From contig OZ038439.1 in the NCBI GenBank assembly GCA_964036275.1, positions 13,497,095 to 13,561,094 of the forward strand: a stretch of DNA of 64,000 bases, written 5' to 3'. The notes beneath the pieces were generated by a model, which searched no databases, was not told where the DNA came from, and was given only the letters and a program-made list of their open reading frames with translations. This DNA comes from Litoditis marina (taxonomy: Eukaryota > Nematoda > Chromadorea > Rhabditida > Rhabditidae). A program made the position numbers and the translations under genes. Each line of letters opens with the position of its first letter. Position 1 is the stretch's first letter. Shown piece by piece: positions 23,723 through 35,419 of the stretch.

Positions 23723-24064
23723 CGAAACGAAAAATATTAGGCATGTTTACTAGTACTTATTGAAACAAGTCTGAACTTATTAAAATTGATGGTAATGAAG
23801 TGAACAAAGTGCTTATGGAATTGAAGGAAATACACTACTGATCTACATTAGAGCCATACAACAAGATAATATTTATCTACTACTAATATAAAGCCGTTGC
23901 TTGGTATGTATGTCTGAGGCAAAGACGTTTTGGTGGAGAATTTGCACTTTGTAGTTGGAGAAGGGAGACGTGTAATTTCCTGCTTTTCATTTTCAAAGTC
24001 ATCGAACCCGGTTGTTGATAGGATGCTGAGATTTGAAGATAACTCATTCAATCTAAGTTGAAAA
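23723..24064. other. Unique spacer between two repeat arrays
   Basis: About 340 bp with no recognisable feature. A 67-codon minus-strand frame here has no family match that I can see. Confidence 0.4.
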
Positions 24065-24945
24065 GTATTATCGCGCTTTGAGATATTGAGATAAGGAGGA
24101 ATCTTGCGCTCTATGTTAAAGAGAACTGTGGCACTCTATTAGGGAGAAGTTTCGCGCTCTATGATAAGAAGAAGTTTTGTGATATATGTTAAGGAGAACT
24201 GTTGCGCTCTGTGTTATAAAGAACTGTTGCGAACAAGTTTAATGATCTCTATGTTACAGTGAACTGTCGCGCTTTACTTTAGGGAGAACTGTTGCGCTCT
24301 ATGTTGGGGAGAGGTTTTGCGCTTTATGTTAGGCAAAGGGTTTGTGATCTATGTTAAGGAGAACTATTGCTCTCTATGTTGAGAAGTACTTCCGCGCTCT
24401 AAGTTAGGGAGAGGTTACGCGCTCTATGTTAATGTAAACTGTTGCCCTCTGTGTTAGGGAGAACTGTTGCACTCTATGTTAGAGAGAGGGTTTGCGCTCT
24501 ATGTTAAGCAAAACTGTTGCTCTCTATGGTAGGGAAAACGGTTGCGCTCCATGTTAAAGACAAATATCGCGCTCTAAGTTAGGAAGAGCTGTCGCGATTT
24601 ACGTTAGGGACATCTATTGCGCTCTATGCAGGGGAGAGTTTTGCTCTCTATGTCAGGCAGAGGTTTCGTGATCTATGTTAAGGAGAACTTCTGTGTTTTA
24701 TATTAAGGAGAACTGTTGCGCTTTATGTTAGGGAAAGATTACGCGCTCTATGTTAAGTAGAACTGTTGCTATCTGTGTTGAGGAGTACTTCCGCGCTCTA
24801 TGTTAGGGAGAGGTTTTGCGCTTTAAGTTATGAAGAGGTCACGCACTCTATGTCAGTGAGAACTGTCGCGCTCTATGTTTAGGAGGATTTCCGCGTTCTA
24901 CGTTTAGGATAATTGTAGCGCTCTACGTTGAGGATAACTACCGCG
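24065..24945 (+). repeat. Degenerate ~35-40-bp minisatellite
   Basis: Around 23 diverged units of the form GTTGCGCTCTATGTTAGGGA plus GAACT. Substitution between units is heavy, so this array is old compared with the two satellites. Confidence 0.85.
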
Positions 24946-25075
24946 CTCAAAGGAGGACGATTATGCGGTCCAATCGCAACGCTTCAGTCCTTTAAACTCT
25001 GCAATACATTTTTTTCAATTGTAGTTTAAAGGACCGTTGACACGGGATTGATCCACATAATCGTTCCGCTTTGAG
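24946..25075 (+). mobile_element. Family A MITE, copy 6
   Basis: Ends GCTCAAAGGAGGACG and CGTTCCGCTTTGAGG; flanks are mutated from TTAA. It closes the minisatellite. Confidence 0.8.
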
Positions 25076-25143
25076 GAAAACTTCCGCAGTCCATGTTCAG
25101 AAAATAAGAGGGCCAGCAAGCTCTCGCCAGCCCAGGCTCAAAC

Positions 25144-25187
25144 AAGGGAGGACAAGGCGGCTTTAGCCGCCGGCGCCCTCCCTTGTG
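25144..25187. repeat. GC-rich hairpin
   Basis: CAAGGGAGG ... GGCGGCTTTAGCCGCC ... CCTCCCTTG, a two-step inverted repeat. It may be the core of a larger repeat. No function assigned. Confidence 0.6.
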
Positions 25188-25668
25188 GATAATTATTATA
25201 GATATAGATTTTTGTAAACTATGGAAAAAAAATTTGATAAGGCGTTAGGGAGACCGAAACTGTGCATTTTGTTATGCTGTGTTTGTAGTGCGACTCTGAG
25301 AAAATACTCCTGTTAGTGTAGACCAAACTATAGATCAGTTATGTCACGTATAGTTTACATTGGTCGTGAACTGAAAGCCCATGTTTTTATTCCAAAAACT
25401 GACCGTATAAAAACCTTACCACGTTAGAGCACGAAAATAGTGTGCTCGTGAGGAGGGTGCAGAGCAGCGGGCGGCTCCTATCAGTTTCTTGATTACGGCC
25501 ATAGTAGAGTACAGCTGCACACCTTCAACTATAGTTCTCGCCAGTCCCACTGAGACTATTTGGCGGCGTGCCAATGCATTTTCAGGTATTTCTCGGCTAC
25601 CTTGGAGTTGTTCGAAACCTCTGAACGATTGGCGCCAATTTTCTGTAATTGTCTCAGTTTGTAATTGG

Positions 25669-25762
25669 CCAGCTACAAAAGCGAGAGAGTGTGGAGGTCA
25701 GGGAGGCCGTAGACATCTGCGTCTCTCTGACCTGCACACTCTCTCGCTCAGCCAATGAAAAA
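25669..25762 (+). mobile_element. Short foldback repeat (family F), copy 1
   Basis: Family F: arms GCGAGAGAGTGTGCAGGTC and complement around a GTCTGCGTCTC-type centre, about 100 bp. Other copies at 39208-39325 and 58642-58745. Confidence 0.65.
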
Positions 25763-25879
25763 GTGGCCGGGAATTGTCTGAGTGCGATTCATCATGTGAC
25801 TTCTCAAATGGTTAGAGGTGACACTCCAACTGGATAAATGTAAGAAAAAATAGGATAACAAAAAAGGGTATACTGTTAT

Positions 25880-26073
25880 AGGATTTGTCAAACCGTTGTG
25901 GACACCGTATCATCGATTTTGTAAGGGGCGGGGTTTGGCGAGGGGCCAGCCAGTCTGCGTATCATTGATCTACTCACTCTCTCAACTGCTGGCAGATAAT
26001 CAACGACCGCTCGCCCCGCATCGCTCAATCAATTGAACCCTCTGCTGTCTTTATGGGGGAAATGGCGACTATA
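25880..26073 (+). repeat. Dispersed repeat (family G), copy 1
   Basis: About 190 bp, from AGGATTTGTCAAACCGTTG to ATGGCGACTATA, matches 48214-48407 at most positions. Class unknown. It abuts the SINE-like element that follows. Confidence 0.8.
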
Positions 26074-26272
26074 GTGGGTGCCAAATTTATAAAATTCCGT
26101 CTCTCACCGGAATCGAACCTGCGAGCAAAAGATTTGTAGCAGGCCGCTAACTACTGCGTTATTAGAGGGCATAACGAGGTTGTTTTCAAATCGAAGACAT
26201 GTTTGCGTACACAGCGGTAAGTGAGATATACAGTACCCTCCCGCCTTTCCGTTGGCGACGAGTATATAGTCA
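26074..26272 (-). mobile_element. tRNA-derived SINE-like element, copy 1
   Basis: On the minus strand: a head GTCGCCAACGGAAAGG..., then an A-box-like motif (26151-26161) and a perfect B box GGTTCGATTCC (26109-26119), then AATTTTATAAATTTGGCACC. It matches the elements at 30057-30311 and 32289-32512. The pol III box spacing is tRNA-like. Confidence 0.8.
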
Positions 26273-26387
26273 TATGCAGAGTCCCGTGAAACATGTTAAA
26301 CACAGCAGAGCCTAGAAAAATCAACGACGTCTTATTAGAATGCCAACTTTACGTGACTATCCAATTTGCTTTGACTATTGTTTGCAG

Positions 26388-29300
26388 GCCCGCGAATTGT
26401 CCCCAGATGAACGCCCGTGGCCCCTGAAGTTGTTGGTCATTCTGGCCGGCTATTCGACGATAGCCGCGCCGGTTGCACTATTCATCTATGTCTATCGGAT
26501 GAGGGAGAGGGGTTGGTGTTTTTTCGTTTCATGAAATACATACTAGTAATATAACACGTTAACCCGTTGGCGTTGACGTTGGCTAGGTGACGTGAAATAA
26601 CGTGTTACGTCACGCTTGTGAAGCACGTGAGATATCTGGTTTGGTTGCATCTCTCAACTATGTTTATAGGATGAGGGAGAGGGGTTCGTTTTCATGATCT
26701 AGAAAAGTCGATAAACCCAATGCTAAATAAACTTATACGTGAATGAGTGGGTGACGCGACAGAATGAATAACTTGAATTGATCAGTTTTATCAGATGGAG
26801 CTATGCAAATTCCTGTTGAATGCAGACTTCGTTATCGATCGATTGTGTCTATTATCGATTGATTGTCTATTTTATCGATTTCCAGGGCGATCGCCGGGCT
26901 ACGTGCCGCGTACCTCGTTCGGTCGTTTCATCAAATGTTTCGCCGTCGGAGACAGTCGAAATAGAGGATACGATGCGGTGGAGGTGGGTTTCGAATAGTT
27001 TCCCACCGCATTTTGTTCGTTTGCGGTATTTAATAAGTGACGTCATTTTTGATTTGAAAAATTACTAATGAAAATTGTGGCGATGTTCGTCGAAATCTAA
27101 AGTTCAGTATTGATTTTCTGTGTTGGTAGATGAACATTAATAGTGAGTATTCACATAAATTCTGTTCGACGTCCAGACACAAGAAGTCTGACTGGAATAC
27201 AATTTCCGTAAATTTGTTTTATTACAAAATATTTAATAGTCTATTTACAGCCGCCGTTGCCGTTGAACAAAAAAGCCAACTCGGCCCCCGAAGGAGGAAA
27301 CCGTTTTATGCACGATTTCTCCACACTAGCCTTCTATTTTGCCGGAATACAGGTTATCAGTTTTATTTTTAATTTCTGATTTTTTTAAATTGGTTTTCAT
27401 CAAAATACCTTGACCTTATTGACTGATGTACGTGTATAAGGAAACGAGGGAAGTGAAGCGTGGAGAAACTTACAAGTTGAGTCCAATATTGATTGCAAAT
27501 ATATATATATATATATAAACGAAGAAAATTTTTGTTTACTTAATAAGTAATGATAAGTTGTATTTCCAGAGTACTCTAGTTCTGATGGGATTCCTACAGG
27601 AGCGCATCATAACACAGGGATACAGTAGGCTGGACAAACCGGAAGCGGTACGTGGTTTTGATCTACTGACGTCATTTTGTCGTTGTTGTTTTGTAATGAC
27701 GTCATTTTGTTGTTGTTGTTTTGTGATGACTTCATCTAGTTGTTGTTGTTGTTGTTGTTTGTTTGTTTGTTTGGTAATGACGTCATTCTGTTATTTTTGT
27801 TTTCTAAACACGTCATTTGTTGTTTGTTTGTTTTCTAATGACGTAGTTGTGTTATTCGTTTGTTGGTCTAGTGACGTCATTTTGTTGTTGTTGTTGTTGT
27901 TGTTGTTGCTGTTGTTGTTGTTGTTGTGTTTCTTCTAAGTCCTCAGAATAAGTGACGTCATTTTTATTTATGGAAACTAGAAAAACTTTGTTTTATTATT
28001 CAGAAATTATTCCAGTATTTTAGGGATATCCACAAGAAAATTGTCGAACTGTGAAATGGTCAGAGGTTGTTTAAATCTGATTTTCGTTTAAAATAGGGCT
28101 TAAGATTGCCTAAATGTTTCATCGAGGTTATTGTTTTCCTTTCAGATGGAAAAATTTGGCGACGCGCAATTTCTGGTTTTCTGCAATCGAATTGTTGCAT
28201 TGTGTTTGTGCAGTTTCGTGCTTTTCTCAAAATGGTCAAGGTGAGGTTTATATATTTATGAATTATACAAGACAATGATAATAATTACTCAAGTCCTCTC
28301 TAGAGAACTTACTCTTCAACTGTGTTACATTCTCTGTCCTGTTTATTATTTTACCAAAATTTTATTGACTGTATTGATTTGTCAACAAAACTATAGATTT
28401 TATTTCACTTCACTGTTGGTAATGTGCGTTTTTTAAGTCGAAAAGTCTTCTTTTTTGAGTGCACGTTTCAATTTTTAACGCTTCTGCTGAAAATATAAAT
28501 TTTGAATTGAAAAATGGGTTTCGAGTGAAAAATAAGTTGTTTCTATCTTGATGAAAAAGAACATTTTTTGTGCATCAATGTTCTATCTGGATGGGATCGG
28601 GAATTTTTGTCTTTCTTCCATGATGGGAGGGGTAGATAAGGGTCCTGTTGCACGGGTGTTCCGAATATTTCGGGGTAACGAAAACGTATTTGGGGGAAAA
28701 GGTGAAATATAATAGAATTAGAATGATTTTTTAAACAATCAATTTATTAACCTTTACGTAATTTAAATACGCCAAACTCAAAAGAGTTTCCCGTTGTGCG
28801 GGTGTTCCGAATATTTCGGGGTAACGAAAACGTATTTGGGGGAGGAGAGAATTGAAACGAGCCAACACTAAAAGTAACCGAATGTTTAGCTAACCTGGTA
28901 ACCGGTCGGTTATATGGGGGAACGAAAATGCATTCGAAATAGCAGAGAATTTAAGGGAGTGACCGAATCTTCCATGTAGTTTGATCGCGGTCATAATTTA
29001 GAAAAAAAATTAAAAATAAAAAGTGCAAGCACAACGGGAACACACTGAGCAACAAACACCTTCTTAAAGAAGGACGATTATGTGAACCAATCCCGGCGCA
29101 TCGGTCCTTTAAACTGCATCTTAAAAATGAATTGCAGTTTAAAGGACTGAAACGTTGGGATTGGACCGCATAATCGTCCTTCTTCAAAATAAAAAGTGGA
29201 ATAGAAATATAATTAAATTCTTAGTAAACCAATCGCATCAAATAAAGGTTGAAAATAAGCAGAAATAACCTATAAAACGCTGCACGGCCTCGGAATATTG

Positions 29301-32300
29301 TGAAACTCAATATATTTTTTTATTGTTTCCAGACAACCGCCTCACATCCCCCCTCTGTACGTGCATTCGTACACCTCTTTCTCGAACACAATCTCTTCGT
29401 GGTGTCAGTATGAAGCACTGAAATACGTGTCGTTCCCCACTCAGGTCAGTTATCCTTACATGTTTCACGTGCGTTGCCGTTAGTCACGATTCACACGCTT
29501 TCTGAAAGAAACGGATGAGATACCGTTTTTTTGGTAACTCAACCGGTTTTGGGTAACAGCTTTTTCAGGTTACCCGAGTAGGTAACCGGTTGGTGACCTA
29601 AAATGAAAACCGGTTGACCGTAACCGAATTCCGGTAGTTTCAGGATACATCCAGCTCACCTACCCAGGTAACCTGAAAAATGTGTTACTAAAAAACCGGA
29701 TAGATAGAGAATCTGCCGAAGAAATGCGGAACACAGCGAAATAAACTGTCTCCCTAAAAGTTCAATGGAAGTTGTGTTCCCGATTATAAACTAGATTTAT
29801 TAGAAAGTGATTGTTTTACTGGATACATGTCGATGTCGAACATGAGTTTGTATATAGAATAGAATAGAATAGAATAATTTATTAAAATCGTAAATGAGTT
29901 GTTTGAATACAATATAAATGCAAAATATATTTATATTTTACTTATTTCAGACGATTTGCAAGGCTTCGAAGGTGGTGGCCACAATGTTGATGGGACGGGT
30001 GGTGCGCGGACAGAGGTCGGCTCGCATTTATACCCGTGTTTTCATAGGGGAGGCTATATAGTCGTCGCCAACGGAACGGGGGGAGGGTACTGTATATCTC
30101 ACTTTCCGCTGTGTACGCACGCACGTATTCGATTCCAAAGCTGGCTGGTTATGTTCTCTATAATAGCGCAGTCGTTAGCGCCCTGTTACAAACCTTTTGC
30201 TCCTCGCAGGTTCGATTCCGGCGAGAGACAGAAATTTATAAACTTGGCACTCACTATGGAAAAGTTGTAGTTTGAACAAGTTTTGACCGGTGAAATCGGG
30301 ATTAAACTACAAACACAGCAGAATAAGGCGACATACATCGCATTAGCTAGTTTTCGAAATAGCGAACACTATACCAATGTTTCTGTTTGCACTGCCGGAT
30401 GACAGCTTTCTCTTCGTCTCTTTTAGTACGTGCTCTGCTCGAAGAGCAAAGATTTTGAAAAAGGACGATTATGTGGTCCAATCCCGTGTCAACGGTCCTT
30501 TAAACTGCAATTGAAAATGTATTGCAGTTTAAAGGACTGAAGCATTGCGATTGGACCACATAATCGTCCTTCTTTAAGGACATAAGATGATTTATATAGT
30601 TCACACCATTCCTACTGAGACTCCTACAGTAACCTTACGAACTTTTCGGAGGCTGTTGTGAAGCTGAAAACTCAATTCAGCGAAAGTCCTCTCGTACATT
30701 CATCGTACCTGGGAACGAGAACGGGGTACGAAAATCCTCTACCTTCACGATTACGACTACGTGAGAAGGACGACTTAGAAACTTCAAAATCACACTGTAG
30801 GAGTCTCAGTAGGAATGAGAAAGACTATACTCACCCTTGCACGGTCAGACATAATTGTTGTGCATGGTTCTATTGATTGGAAGTCTACATGCGGAAAATG
30901 GAGAATATTAATGGATGTATATTAGGGGTAAACTGTTAGTTCCTTGATTAGGTTAATGTGCTCAGTAAGAGATGTATCCAAAAGTCCTAGTTACACATTT
31001 ATATTTTGTTCAAATAAAATAACCTAATATGTTAGTGGCTTGTTTTCCAGATACACATGGCCCGAGTACGGTTGTGGTACGTGTATAGCCCTGGGGGCCA
31101 GTCTGTTTCTGCTCAGCAGTCGCGGGTCAATGGAGGGAGGGACCGCCACCTCGGTACGTTTTACTAGTAGGGAACCGCCACCTCGGTACGTTTTACTAGT
31201 AGGGAACCGCCACCTCGGTACGTTTTACTAGTAGGGAACCGCCACCTCGGTACGTTAGTCGGTGAAGTTTACCGAAAACCGGTTAGGTTACCAAAAAACG
31301 AAAGGATTGAATGAAGAAAAAAGGTCAGATAAGGAATTTTCCACGTTTTTCTGTTAGTGAAAATCCTGGTCGCCCGACAATTTTGGGGTCTTTTTCAGTT
31401 TTCGGGAATGATTCTGATGGCCGGCTACCTGATTTTCGACGCCTTCACCCTGAATTGGCAGAAATCGCTGTTCGACATCAAACCGAAAGTCTCCAAGTAT
31501 CAGGTATAGTTTTGAATTATTATCATTGAGGGGGAGGGGGGGGGGGGGGCAGAAAGGCAAGCTAGTTTAGGTACCCCGGGATACCTAAATATAACGTTGC
31601 GCGCGCCAAAACAGGCAAACACGTGTCAAACGTATGCAAATTAGGTTTGTTAGTTTGAATTAAAAGTTATACTTCGGTTTATCTTGATAGGCTCTCTCAT
31701 ATTAACGTTCCTTTCTGTCCCCTTTTAATCCACCATGATGACTTCTTCGAATGAAAGGGACCAAGCATACGTAAAATACCCCCTCATTTCGATGTTGACT
31801 GATGTTCACTTTTGCCCTATTTTGACCGGGGCATGCTCACTTTTTGGGGGAACGTCACAGATTCTTGGTAAAATTGAAATAAAAATCGTGTGTTTCAATA
31901 ACATACGCTTACTTTTTGGGGATGCTCATGCTCACTTTTTTGGACCTGATGTGAACCTTTTTTACGTATGGGACCAAGATCAAACCAGAAGAAGCTGCTA
32001 CTACAGAGATCTGTGACATGTATGATGAGCACCGCCTCGTAACGAAACGACGTGAATGAATAAATATGTGAAATAATATGTGAAAATCATTAATCAGGTT
32101 ATCGTTCAAACTAACTTACTTCATTTATTACGCATATGAACGTCAAGAAATGGGAATCTGAAACAAGTTCAGGCGAAATGAAGAACAGAGAACTCAGAAA
32201 CGGGAGAAAAAACAGAAATTGGAAAACAGTCCTTTTCCACTGTGTTTGTAGCTGTATCCCTCGGTTTTTCGGTCGGATTTCGTACAATTATAGTCGTTGC

Positions 32301-34193
32301 CAACGGAAAGGCTGGAGGGTACTGTATATCTCTACTTCCGCTGTGTACGCACACATGTCTCCGATTCCAAAGCTTGCCTGATATCTGCACTAATAGCACA
32401 GTGGTTAGCGCCCTGCTAGAAAACTTTTGCTCGCAGGTTCGATTCCGACGAGAGACAGAAATTTATAAATTTGGCACTCACTATAGGACGTGTGCCGAGA
32501 TCAAACTACAATGATGAATCTATAAATTCATTCAGATGATGTCAGTAAAACTTTCAGTAAAACAACGTGAAATGACGTGCTGGATTTACCTTGGTAGGTA
32601 ACCTTAAGGCAACCTGAAACTCAAATCCGGTTACCATTCAAACTACCGGTAAAAACCACATTTTGCGTTAGAAAAACAGGTAACCGGTTTTTTATTTCAG
32701 GTTACTAACCGGTTACCTACTGAGGTAACCTGGAAAATAGGTTACCAAAGAGGGATAGGTTACCTAAAAACCAGGTTAGATAAAGAATTCATCTGAATTC
32801 TTCCAGATGATGATGGGTGTGAACGCGTTCTCGGCCGTTCTGTGCATAGTTTCTCTACTGGAGCAGGGAACCCTCTCGGCGTCCATCAATTTCGCATTGG
32901 AGCACGAAAAGTTCGCCTGGGACACGTTTTTCCTCAGTCTGTCAGGAGCCACTGGACAGGTACGGTAACTGGAATTTTAGCTGTGTCATTGTGGTGCTTT
33001 GTGGTATCTGAGTTATGAGAGGTCCGGTGGCTGATGTATTCGTGTTTTACTGCATTTTGTGGTGTTTCATTCAAGATACGTATACTATGAGGTACTTGAA
33101 GTTTGAAAGATACTGTAGCTGAAGATTGGTGATGCGTATGACGTATTCCTTTGTGATATTTCAAGTAGGATAAGTTAAGTTTTAGGTATAAGAGGTACGG
33201 TAACAGAGGTTTGTTGGTCGTGTTTGTTGGTCGTGTCACTTTGTAAATTTTAAGTAGAATTGTGAACTTTTTGGGTTCATTACGTCCTTTTCTTGGTTTT
33301 TGGTGTCCTGTCATGTTTCGGCACACCCAAAAGTTCAAGTATTCAAAAAGGTCAAAATTCAAAAAATTCTCAATTTAGTTAAATAGTTGTTTTTTCAGCT
33401 CTTCATCTATTCGACCATCGATAAGTTCGGCCCAATCGTCTTCGCCGTTATAATGACCATTCGACAGGTACTCGCGGTTCTCAAACGTATTATCAAAGAA
33501 AATTCATTCTCTCTCGTATGTATTCTCTCCCATCGTTTTCTTCTGAATACCGTGATATCCCCTGTCTACTGTACCCATACACTTACCGTACCTCCTTAAA
33601 TACCGTACTTCCGCGCCCGCCGTATTCTAATCCCTATTTCCTTGCTAATGCCCCCTGAACCCCATGAACTCTCCATATCCCCCCAAATATCGTATCCCGT
33701 ATACTAATACTAATATAATAATAATCTTTTACGGCCACTATTTCAGCCGTGTGTTACTTTATTTATATTACAACAACCGAGACAATTATCACACAGAAGT
33801 AGAAGTATCCGTAGAGGGATGGGGTACGTAGATAAGAAACTAGGCATCGGTGAGCTTTATTACCAGCTCATGCGGTCCGCCATGAAGATACCGCGCCGAG
33901 TGGGATCGAACCATGGTGTTTTGAGTGCTAGCGCGCACACAACCAGTCGACCACTCGGACCCATCTATACCTCATTTCGGTACTCATTTCTTTTCTACCT
34001 CTCTACCTACCGTAATACTTATAATATATCTTTTCAGATGCTCTCCATCCTTCTGTCAGCCTTCTACTACGGTCATCCGATGTCCCTGTGGGCCATTCTG
34101 GGATTCGCCATCGTTTTTCTCTCAATGTTCCTCGACATCTACAGAAGATACTTCGAGAAAAAGACCACAAGACCTGCGAATTCTAAGCCTTAA
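26388..34193 (+). CDS. SLC35B2: PAPS transporter, SLC35B2/PAPST1 type, 12 exons (first coding exon not found)
   Basis: Multi-pass Golgi nucleotide-sugar-transporter-family protein that imports the sulfate donor 3'-phosphoadenosine 5'-phosphosulfate for sulfation of glycans and proteins. Exons: 26388-26511, 26886-26983, 27251-27352, 27570-27647, 28146-28240, 29333-29444, 29951-30015, 31051-31153, 31399-31503, 32807-32959, 33399-33467, 34038-34193; phases join, 419 codons. Recognisable family blocks: [98 protein letters not shown] and a C-terminal hydrophobic pair. The N-terminal exon holds a hydrophobic segment ([20 protein letters not shown]), as in animal SLC35B2. The human protein is about 432 residues, so only some 10-20 N-terminal residues are missing. 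Exon 1 shown here begins after a good acceptor (TTTGCAG); an in-frame ATG at 26340 is an alternative start but lies in repeat-like sequence. The exon 8 donor is tandemly repeated. Confidence 0.92.
27655..27955 (+). repeat. TGACGTCATTTTGTTGTTG low-complexity repeat
   Basis: Imperfect units of TGACGTCATTTTGTTG with expanding GTT runs, starting at the exon 4 donor of the PAPS transporter. The long frame across it is low-complexity and not a gene. Confidence 0.85.
28648..28850 (+). repeat. ~56-bp direct repeat pair
   Basis: GCGGGTGTTCCGAATATTTCG...GTATTTGGGGGA occurs at about 28655-28700 and 28798-28843 with few changes, inside PAPS transporter intron 5. Confidence 0.75.
29064..29187 (+). mobile_element. 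Family A MITE, copy 7
   Basis: Full-length foldback with TTAA at left and TTCAA at right. Confidence 0.85.
29517..29715 (+). mobile_element. Family B MITE, copy 3
   Basis: GGTAACC/GGTTACC palindromic interior with the right end ACCGGATAGATAGAGAATC. The left end is diverged. Confidence 0.65.
30057..30311 (+). mobile_element. tRNA-derived SINE-like element, copy 2
   Basis: Head GTCGTCGCCAACGG, A box TAGCGCAGTCG (30164-30174), B box GGTTCGATTCC (30209-30219), then AGAGACAGAAATTTATAAAC and a tail containing TTAAACTACAAACACAG. Starts 40 bp downstream of PAPS transporter exon 7. Confidence 0.8.
30455..30577 (+). mobile_element. Family A MITE, copy 8
   Basis: Full-length foldback; right TTAA intact, left flank TTTGAA. 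Confidence 0.85.
30595..30829 (+). mobile_element. MITE with ATTCCTACTGAGACTCCTAC inverted ends
   Basis: About 235 bp; ends of some 35 bp (TATAGT...CATTCCTACTGAGACTCCTA and complement) flanked by TA. A related single end lies near 21335-21370. Confidence 0.7.
31142..31256 (+). repeat. 32-bp repeat (3.6 copies) carrying the exon 8 donor
   Basis: Units start at 31142, 31174, 31206 and 31238. Each contains ACCTCG|GTACG, the last exonic bases and donor of PAPS transporter exon 8, so four equivalent 5' splice sites stand in tandem. 32 is not a multiple of three, so only the first keeps the frame. Confidence 0.92.
31525..31728 (-). mobile_element. TTAA-type MITE, GGGGGACAGAAAGG termini, copy 2
   Basis: Reverse-orientation relative of 1954-2161; right TTAA intact (31725-31728), left flank mutated to TTGA, with a long G run. 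Confidence 0.65.
31766..31970 (+). mobile_element. hAT-like MITE, CATACGTRAAATACCC termini, copy 2
   Basis: 205 bp, flanked by a perfect 8-bp duplication GGACCAAG (31758-31765 and 31971-31978). Interior inverted motifs GTTCACTTTTG and GCTCACTTTTT match the copy at 6108-6311. Confidence 0.9.
32289..32512 (+). mobile_element. tRNA-derived SINE-like element, copy 3
   Basis: Best pol III promoter of the three: A box TAGCACAGTGG (32394-32404) and B box GGTTCGATTCC (32436-32446). The tail ends GAGATCAAACTACAATGA. Confidence 0.85.
32588..32799 (+). mobile_element. Family B MITE, copy 4, abutting an exon
   Basis: The right end GATAAAGAATTCATC lies about 10 bp upstream of PAPS transporter exon 10, so the acceptor's pyrimidine stretch is only TTCTTCCAG beyond the transposon end. 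Confidence 0.7.
32960..33240 (+). repeat. Degenerate intronic repeat seeded at a donor
   Basis: Diverged units carrying GGTACGGTAAC...TGATGTATGACGT...TTGTGGT run down the intron from the exon 10 donor (AG|GTACGGTAACTGG), recurring near 33030, 33100 and 33193. Confidence 0.5.
33890..33956 (-). mobile_element. tRNA-like sequence (SINE or tRNA pseudogene)
   Basis: On the minus strand: A box TGGTCGACTGG (33943-33953) and perfect B box GGTTCGATCCC (33902-33912), with CCGAGTG/CACTCGG able to pair at the ends. The length between boxes and the weak anticodon arm argue against a working tRNA. Confidence 0.45.
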
Positions 34194-35419
34194 TAGAGTC
34201 TTAGTAGGGTCCATTAGGGTAAAAATGGTGCGTTAGCATTTCCCTATGGTTTTGTGATTGTTTTCGTGAATTTAAACACGAAAAGTTTGGCAAAAATCGG
34301 GAAACTTTCAAGGTTTCCGTAATATCACCTTTGAGCAAGAAATTCAGAAGGTTATTATGTTTTGGAGGTTACTTCAAGCCCTAATCGGACACAAATTATG
34401 CAATTTTGAATATACCCATGAATTTTAAGCGAAACCCTGATGTGGAAGAAATCGTGCAATTTTGGTACATGTTTCAATACAATTATTGTGAAGTTGTAAG
34501 TGTACTAGACAAGTTTTAGTGGTTTGTTACATTTTCGCAATAATGGATCATAACGGTGCGATAATGTTTGAGCGATTCCGGTGATATTTCACTTCAAAAT
34601 GAATAAAATCAAAATATATCTTCTGTTGGTTTCTCATTTTCATCAGTTCATATTGTTTTGTAATGATAATACAGCGAGAAATGTGTATTTGTTGTTGTTA
34701 ATTGTATGTCCATGAATTTCACTAATACTTGATGGAAGATTTATTAGATTTGTAATGCTTTTCTACAATTGTGTTTTATATTTATATTGTTATAACTGGA
34801 CTTTAATTTCCTAATTGCAATGTCACTGTTGGTTAATACGGGATGCATTACTTTATTCGCGCATATCTTTTGTAAATTGTCCTATTCTGTATTAAATATA
34901 AACATATTTCATCAGTGAATTGTTATTCTGTGATTGGTTGCTGTAAAATATAGGATTAAAAAAGGGTTTCAAGATATTTTTCTGCATGTGCTAGTGTTAG
35001 TTTTTGCACAACAAAAAATCCTCTCTCCTTCTGTCTCTGTTGTATAACTCCTTTCATTTATGTTTCTCAACCTTTCTCTCTCACTACTCTCTCCCTCTCT
35101 CTATCCGTCTTCCTCTCCTCGCTCTCTGATACTCTTTATCACCTTCTCTCTCTCTTTCTCTCTTCCTCTCTCTTCTACTCTTTTCTCTCTCTTTTCTCTC
35201 TCTCCCCCCCCCTCTCTCTCTTTCTCTTCCTCTCTCTCTCCCTCTCCTACTCTCTCTCAACCCGCGTACCCCTTTAACCCGCCTGCCACAGTCTTCCCCC
35301 CGTTCTCAAGTCGTTTCTCTGCGTCTCTCCTCCTCAGCATACCGTCTTCCCACTCTCTCGTCGACCCTCTCGTCGACTGTTTGTCAAACAAGTTGTCTCT
35401 CTCCTTTCATTCTTCCACA
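34194..35419. other. 3' UTR of PAPS transporter and spacer to next gene
   Basis: AATAAA at 34602-34607 is the likely poly(A) signal, about 410 bp after the stop. From about 35030 to 35400 a CT-rich tract, (CTCTCT)n with a C8 run, precedes the next start codon and is probably its promoter or 5' UTR. The frame reading through it is low-complexity Ser/Leu/Pro. Confidence 0.6.

Noticed and set aside
27558..27938. 126-codon frame rich in Cys/Phe/Leu
   Set aside because: Only the first part is PAPS transporter exon 4; the rest reads through the GTT simple repeat of the intron.
29899..30270. 123-codon frame over PAPS transporter exon 7 and beyond
   Set aside because: It is a wrong-frame reading of exon 7 plus the SINE-like element.
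33890..33956. Functional tRNA gene
   Set aside because: A and B boxes are present, but the anticodon arm and T stem do not form properly, unlike the tRNA-Trp at 55964; kept only as tRNA-like sequence.
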